From: Gossypium raimondii
Taxonomy: Eukaryota > Streptophyta > Magnoliopsida > Malvales > Malvaceae
NCBI RefSeq assembly: GCF_025698545.1
Contig: NC_068569.1
Coordinates: 2,418,001 to 2,482,000, forward strand
Length of the DNA stretch: 64,000 nt
Direction: 5' to 3'
Below the pieces are notes generated by a model that was given only the letters and a program-made list of their open reading frames with translations, made no database searches and was not told where the DNA came from. A program made the translations under genes and the position numbers. Of the stretch, positions 58,117 through 64,000 are shown piece after piece. The stretch's first letter is position 1. Every line of letters begins with the position of its first letter.

Positions 58117-61100
58117 ATGGAGCCTCGTGTCGGCAATAAGTTTCGGCTTGGTCGTAAGATCGGTAGCGGCTCTTTTGGAGAGATCTATCTGGGTTAGTTA
58201 CAATTTTTTCGTTTTCTTTCCTCCTCTCCTTTTTTTTTGGCCTGATTTGAATATAATTTGGTGATTTTATTTTTCTCTTCGTAGGTACAAATATTCAGAC
58301 AAATGAAGAGGTTGCCATCAAGCTTGTAAGTACTCCTTGCTTGAAACTCACTTTTTTGTTGTTAAATTTTGTATATAACAATACCTTTTGTTTGTTTGCT
58401 TGTTTATAACTGTATTTTGTTGCATTCTAATGTTCTGTAAAATAGCGATGAAGTTGCTTTTGTTGCTAGGTTTTAAACGGAGCCGTGTTTGTTGGATTTC
58501 CTGTTTTAACACTTCCATTTATAACTTAGTGATGCATTTGAGTCATAGCACACATTGAAGTAAGAAAGTGTAGAAATCTGCTACTGCTTGGTTAGTTGGA
58601 TTCTAGCGAATTTGCAAGAGGGGTTCAAAAGTATTTTCCTGGATAAAATCATAAATTTACAATTGGCTATTGGCACCTTGGTTTTTGCTTTTCAGTTTTT
58701 ATTTGACCTCTGTTTTCTTTTTTCAGTTTTTCTTTTTGGTTTGTATTAAATTAATGATAGTTATAGTTCCTGGACCCACTTAAAGGGCAAAAGTGAAAAA
58801 CAGAGAATTGAATTATTAATTAAGTTTTAACATGGTGGGATCATGATATCTCATCAATGTCGTAAGTTATTACTTCCTATTTTCTGGTTTTTGATGGCAT
58901 CATGGTGGACAACAAGTATATTGAATGGGGTGATAATCCTTTATAAGTTTTTTTTAACAATGTACCATATCAATTAAATTTTGCTGTTCTGTATAAGAAT
59001 TGCTTTCTAATGTTTAGTGTTGATGATGGTTTTCTCTCTCTTTCTTTTTGTTCAATGATGGTGGTTTTCTCTGTGTTGCAGTTGTTTTAAGTTTTAACCA
59101 TGGTAAATTCTTTTTGATACATTAGGAAAGTGACGATTTTTATGTTTTTTTTAAATGATCAGGAAAGTGTGAAGACAAAGCATCCTCAGTTGTTATATGA
59201 ATCAAAGTTATACAGGATCCTGCAGGGAGGAAGTAATGACGCTATTTTGTCTTACCTTTTTTATCATACTGTTTCATGTGATTGCAACTTTTGACTTTTC
59301 ACCATGTCGATCTTTTTCGTGGCAGCTGGGATCCCAAATGTGAGATGGTTTGGAGTTGAGGGAGACTATAATGTTCTGGTTATGGATTTGCTTGGACCTA
59401 GTCTTGAAGATCTATTTAACTTCTGCAGTCGGAAACTTTCCTTGAAGTCGGTTCTCATGCTTGCAGATCAAATGGTAGTTTCATAGAGTTTCATACATTT
59501 GATACGTCTGTTCCTTTTCCTTAATGTATTGCAACTTAATGCTATTTTTTTTCTCCCCCCAGATCAATCGTGTCGAATTTGTTCATTCAAAATCTTTCCT
59601 ACATAGAGATCTTAAGCCAGACAATTTTCTTATGGGCTTGGGAAGGCGTGCGAATCAGGTTTGTGCTTTCTTCTCGCGTTATTGATTTGTTATATTTGTG
59701 CAGAGTCTAATGTATTGCTGTTTTTCACTTTCATTTAGGTCTACATCATTGATTTTGGCTTGGCTAAGAAATATAGAGACAGTTCAACACATCAGCACAT
59801 TCCCTACAGGTGATAGAACTTTGCATGCATGTAATTTATTTGCATTTACGTGCAGTTTCACATCTTCTTCATTGGTTTACTTGTACTACTAGAGTCAGCT
59901 GAAATGATTCTCTATGACATTCTCTTGGTTGCACCTGTATTGTTCACTATGGGCTAATAATTATTGGTAGAGTTGGTGCATCATCTTTTAGAAGAGGCAT
60001 GAAAATTAACGTGGTGGAATGATCCTATACTGATGTAACTCATGACAGTGTATGAATGAACTAATATCATTCAGAAAAGAAAATGCAGTCAGTTGGATTT
60101 TAAGCGATATTTTTTAGATAATTTCGTCTTCATCAAGCTTTTATTGTAGGTTCTATTACCTGAGGATACATGTTTCTATTTTTTTCTTTATGTACAGTAG
60201 TCTGCCTGAAGATTAATTCATGCATGTCTAGTTCCCTGGTTTGTTTTGCCTTAAAGTTATGGGATTTTCCAACAAAGTTGGTTACACCATTTTGACTTAT
60301 AGTCGTGATCTTTTAGCATGGCATGTAATTTTTAAATTTGGAAGATAAGGTCTCGTGAAGATCTACCAAAATGGTTGCTGTAGTGAAGGCAGTGATGAAT
60401 TATCCAACTTCTTTGCCTTGTGTTGGCATGCCTATTTCAATGTTCTTTTTACTAATTTACTCCATTCGTAATTTGCGGTGGATATTCAAAGCCACGTTTT
60501 TATGCTTTGCCTGGTCATGATGTTCTCAGGGAAAATAAGAATCTGACTGGAACTGCTAGATATGCAAGCATGAATACTCACTTAGGCATTGGTATGTATG
60601 GTTCATTTTATTGGTGGTGTCTTTTCTTTGATGCATAGACCTTTCTTTTAGTCTTCTGAGTTCTGATTCTGTGCTTTGATTCCATGTAGAGCAAAGCCGC
60701 AGGGATGATTTAGAATCTCTTGGGTATGTGCTTATGTATTTCCTAAGAGGAAGGTGATTCCTGCTACTTATGCTACTTGCATTTGTGTCATGTTCATTTC
60801 CTTGATAGCTTTCATTATTGATGCCTCTTCTCTTGACAGTCTTCCTTGGCAAGGTTTGAAAGCTGGGAATAAGAAACAGAAATATGAGAAAATTAGTGAG
60901 AAGAAGGTTTCTACTTCAATTGAGGTAAGGATGCATTTAAATCTTCAAGTTGCTTTAGCTTTCTGTAAAGGTAATTTTTAGGTAATGTTAAGATGTAGAT
61001 GTATGGCTTAGAGTTCTGGTTTTCTATGCAAAATTGTAACGAAAGATGATGCTGTTTCAGGCCTTATGTCGAGGTTATCCAACAGAATTTGCGTCATACT

Positions 61101-62491
61101 TCCATTATTGCCGTTCTCTAAGATTTAATGATAAGCCAGATTATGCTTATCTCAAAAGAATCTTTCGCGACCTCTTTATTCGTGAAGGTTTGGTCATTTA
61201 GTTTTCCATCTTTGGATGCTGGCAACTTGTATAATCTCCATAGCTCATAGTAACTTCACATCTTTCTTTGTTCTTGTTGATCCTTACTAAACAGGCTTCC
61301 AGTTTGATTATGTATTTGATTGGACCATTTTGAAGTATCAACAGTCACAGCTGACCACTCCTCCTGCTCGAGCCCTTGTGAGTGCTTAGTAGGATTATTT
61401 TTCTTCGGCTAGTAATCAGTTTGGAATATATCTTTTGTAATGCTTGTCTCTATTAGGGATCTGGTGTTGGAACAAGTTCTGGCATGCCCACTGCTATTGG
61501 CAATGCTGACAGACACGCAGGTAATTAGTGCTTCTTCCATATATTTGGTCTTTGCTGGCAGTGCTACCTAGGTATCGAATTTTTTACTTGGGTTTGTGTA
61601 TCTATAACCTACAAACACATTTGAGCACACTTGCAGTATTATTTCTTTGCCATTTTTCTTTTTATGGAAAAATAATATCACAATTGGGCGATCCATTTCT
61701 TTGAAGTTGGAAAGTCAATTTTTGCTTGGAATAATAGCATTTGTATCTCTTGGTTGCAGCTGGGCAGGATGTACAAGCTGCTGGTATGTCACCAATGGAT
61801 AACTCTCGACGGAGAACAACATCAGGACCCTTGATGTATTCTGGAAGTTTTGCAAAGCAGAAGAATCCAATTGCAAATGATCCTGCAACAAAAGACTCTG
61901 CGGTAATTATTATTTTCTTACAATTTATGCTTCTGCACATCTATATTGTATTCTTAGATTTGTCATTAGTCTTGCATTACTGTTTTGCTTCCTTTTCATC
62001 TTAATTCTTAGGATATATTTCTAGGTTTCATTGTTTGTGATACATAGGATGACTTATAAATGCTATAATAGTTTTGCATTAGTCCTCTGTCATCCGCAAG
62101 GCATCTTTTTAGTATTAGTGCATGTATTCTCTTACCACATTGAGTAGTTTTGAACTGCTCCTATGCATTCCTGTATATAATTTAAATTTTCTACAATGGA
62201 ATTGTATATTATTGAAACTTGGGTTTTACTTGGATGAAGTATACGGGGCAGTCAGGTGGATCTTCAAAACGAGCTAGCGGTCGTGAAGCAGTTGCTGGAA
62301 GTGAGTTTGACCCACAACGGTCTCGTACAACCGATGCTAGCCCTGGTCACAAACATTTAAATCAACAGCGAGGTCCTGTTGAATCTTCTTCTGACCCTAA
62401 GCAGACTGGAAGAAACACCAAGAACTACGAAGCTGCCCTCAAGGGGATTGAGGGCCTTCAATTTGAGAGCGATGAGAGAAATCAGTATTAA
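58117..62491 (+). CDS. CKL: Casein kinase 1-like serine/threonine kinase
   Basis: Fourteen exons fit one frame: 58117-58192, 58285-58325, 59163-59232, 59326-59474, 59563-59658, 59739-59809, 60530-60591, 60690-60753, 60840-60924, 61061-61187, 61295-61377, 61457-61520, 61760-61902 and 62240-62491. They encode 460 residues. Kinase landmarks are the P-loop [11 protein letters not shown] (16-26), VAIKL with Lys38, [10 protein letters not shown] with Asp128, DFGLAKKY with Asp149, and the CK1-specific [36 protein letters not shown] and [11 protein letters not shown]. The kinase domain fills residues 9 to about 280. The Ser/Arg/Pro-rich tail is the usual variable CKL region for localisation and autoregulation. 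Plant CKLs act in light, hormone and cytoskeletal signalling and at plasmodesmata. The paralogue number cannot be given by eye. Confidence 0.93.
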
Positions 62492-63402
62492 AATTGTGAG
62501 CTATATGAATTGTTGTAAAGCATGAAATGATTTGTGTTGTCCTTGTTGGTGAATGGTGGGTTGAGTTGAAGGAATTTGTAAAAAGTTGGATCTCTGGAGT
62601 TGGGATCCTCGTGTTGTGCACCCAAGCATAAATTTCTGCACTGATGGAAGAGCTTGTGAAGTGAAATTTGACTGACACTGCCATCGAAAAAGGTGGTTGC
62701 CTGTGAAGGGCTAGAACTGTGGTGTGGCTATTTTCCCAACACTTTTGAACTTCCTGTTTTTACGGTGCCCCTTTCATCTTAAGATCATTGCTTTACTCCT
62801 CTGGGACTTGTTGAGGTTTGAAACTTACGGCACTGTAAATTTACCGCATTCATGTCACTCCTGTTTCTCACGTTTTCATTTAGATATTAGTTTATTTTTG
62901 TTTCGTTTTGTATCACTGTTCCAAAGGCAATTCTATATATTCTTTTCTCCCTCAAGAGTAATGATAATAAGGGAAGTTACGATTGAGGAGATCATGATAA
63001 TCAAGATTTGATGTTTCTATTAAGGGCTGGGTATATCATACTCGTAAGCATTGTTTGGTCACCGTCTCTTTTCACTTTTCAGTTCAATGCAATTGATTTT
63101 CTTTTCGTTTCGACACTCGTGTCTTAGGCTGAGTATTTTATTCATCAAAAAGTTGACATTAACATAAAGACCGGGGTCCGAACTCCGGAAAAAACCCATC
63201 CCCCGAATTTGAAAATCATAATGAAAATGAAGACAACCCTCCATTTCCTGAATTTCTACGATTTGAGGTCACGAACTGTGATTTAGAACTGAGATTGCTT
63301 GCATTTTTAAGAAGACGAAATAAGCCTCAATTACTTGCAGAACACCAAATGAAGATTAATGTTAAGACGAGAAGAAGAGCGTTTCGTTAGAGAGTGATAC
63401 AT
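62492..63402. other. Convergent 3' regions of the casein kinase and DUF3511 genes
   Basis: 3' UTRs of the two converging genes meet here. Small frames in the region (such as 62724-63011 and minus 63059-63244) have no recognisable family. Confidence 0.6.
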
Positions 63403-63777
63403 CTATTCAAAGGAAGACCCATAAACAATCCTGGTGTACCTATCCTTGAGCCACCTAAAACTCTTCTTCAAAGACCCTTTTACTCTTCCCTCAACATCGT
63501 AAACCTTATAGCTTGCTACCCTCTTCTTCCTCTGCAACTCCGGATCATTTAAACTCCAGCTTTTCGAACAACACCCGGACTTTCCTTTTCTGAACTTGGC
63601 ATCGGTATTCTGCACCTGGGTCTGCCCTTGTCGCACTGTTGAAGCGTGGGAAGCACTGTAACAACTGAGATCTTGCTTGCTGTGGATGCCATTCCCATAT
63701 GACGAATTGGGTCCCTTATAGCTCTCTATCTGCTGCATTTTCACATCTCCATACGCTTTGGATCCCAAGTCTTCCAT
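63403..63777 (-). CDS. DUF3511 domain protein
   Basis: A single-exon frame of 124 residues from the ATG at 63777 to a TAG at 63403. The C-terminal half (about residues 74-120) reads SWSLNDPELQRKKRVASYKV, then VEGRVKGSLKKSFRWLKDRY and TRIVYG. This is the highly conserved core of the plant-specific DUF3511 family: W-x-F-x-DPE-x-QRK-RVA-Y-x-Y-x-VEGK-KGS-RKSFRW-K. The N-terminal half is Ser/Gln-rich and variable. The family is small, basic and of unknown biochemical role; many members are stress- or development-responsive. The start codon is the first ATG in frame, and the length is normal for the family. It is convergent with the casein kinase gene. Confidence 0.88.
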   Translation of the reverse strand: MEDLGSKAYGDVKMQQIESYKGPNSSYGNGIHSKQDLSCYSASHASTVRQGQTQVQNTDAKFRKGKSGCCSKSWSLNDPELQRKKRVASYKVYDVEGRVKGSLKKSFRWLKDRYTRIVYGSSFE

Positions 63778-64000
63778 GAAATTGTTGAGCTCTCAGAGGT
63801 AATTTGGGGAAGTGAAGGGCTTTCTCTCGCTGGTGGTAGTAGGAACCTCACTTTTTGTGTGAATGTCTCTAAAAGCTGAAAAGTGGTGGCAAATGAAATG
63901 CCGATAAAGTTTGAGCAGAGGAAAAACATTGGAACGGGGTTTAAGCCGAGCGAGGCGGTTTTCGTCGGCGCGGAAACGGGCCAAGAGTCCAACATTCATT
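63778..64000. other. Leader and proximal promoter of the DUF3511 gene
   Basis: Minus-strand upstream region. Overlapping open frames here (63741-63995, 63793-63999) are not similar to anything recognised and are probably leader sequence. Confidence 0.5.

Noticed and set aside
63741-63999. Two overlapping frames upstream of the DUF3511 gene
   Set aside because: Neither joins the DUF3511 frame or shows a family signature; treated as leader sequence.

Overview
This is a gene-and-repeat window from a eudicot nuclear genome. All host genes have GT-AG introns (plus one GC-AG), the intergenic DNA is very AT-rich, and every recognisable protein has a plant-specific relative. The LTR family (TGTAACA... 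termini, CACACGG/CCGTGTG palindromes) and the plant-mobile-domain (PMD) element look like those I associate with cotton (Gossypium, Malvaceae). The genus is an inference.

Left arm (1-28 kb). A bHLH041-like transcription factor (3337-5622, +) is followed by a 1.2 kb Mutator-type foldback element with a 10-bp target duplication (6324-7520), a LINE RNase H relic and a Copia RNase H relic that runs into an AT-rich tandem array. Next come NAP1 histone chaperone (11107-13522, -), organellar ribosomal protein S16 (15865-17413, -) and, head to head with it, a C3H7-like CCCH zinc-finger protein (17790-22466, +). The arm closes with a class A heat-shock factor, probably HSFA9-like (25656-27104, +), whose promoter carries four ACGTG-core ABRE/G-box sites and an RY core.

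Middle (28-45 kb). This part is gene-poor: a second LINE RNase H relic, two related 0.3 kb MITEs, the IQM calmodulin-binding protein (36382-38620, +), an EPFL-type secreted cysteine-rich peptide (43111-43786, +) with a duplicated exon in its first intron, and a 671-bp Tourist-like MITE.

Nest (46-57 kb). A relic of a Mutator-like element holds the C-terminal part of a MULE transposase on + and a PMD gene on -, tail to tail. The PMD gene is split by an LTR copy, which is split by a second LTR copy in the opposite orientation, which holds a third. Each layer is bounded by its own 5-bp duplication (one imperfect). Two of the LTRs carry periodic arrays of short dyads; one array has eight 14-bp dyads on a 21-bp pitch whose arms change together.

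Right arm (57-64 kb). A casein kinase 1-like kinase (58117-62491, +) and a DUF3511 protein (63403-63777, -).

The host genes do not form a pathway; they are an ordinary mix of regulatory and housekeeping genes. No tRNA, rRNA, CRISPR array or recognised miRNA precursor was seen. Exon coordinates were worked out by hand from splice signals and reading frame.
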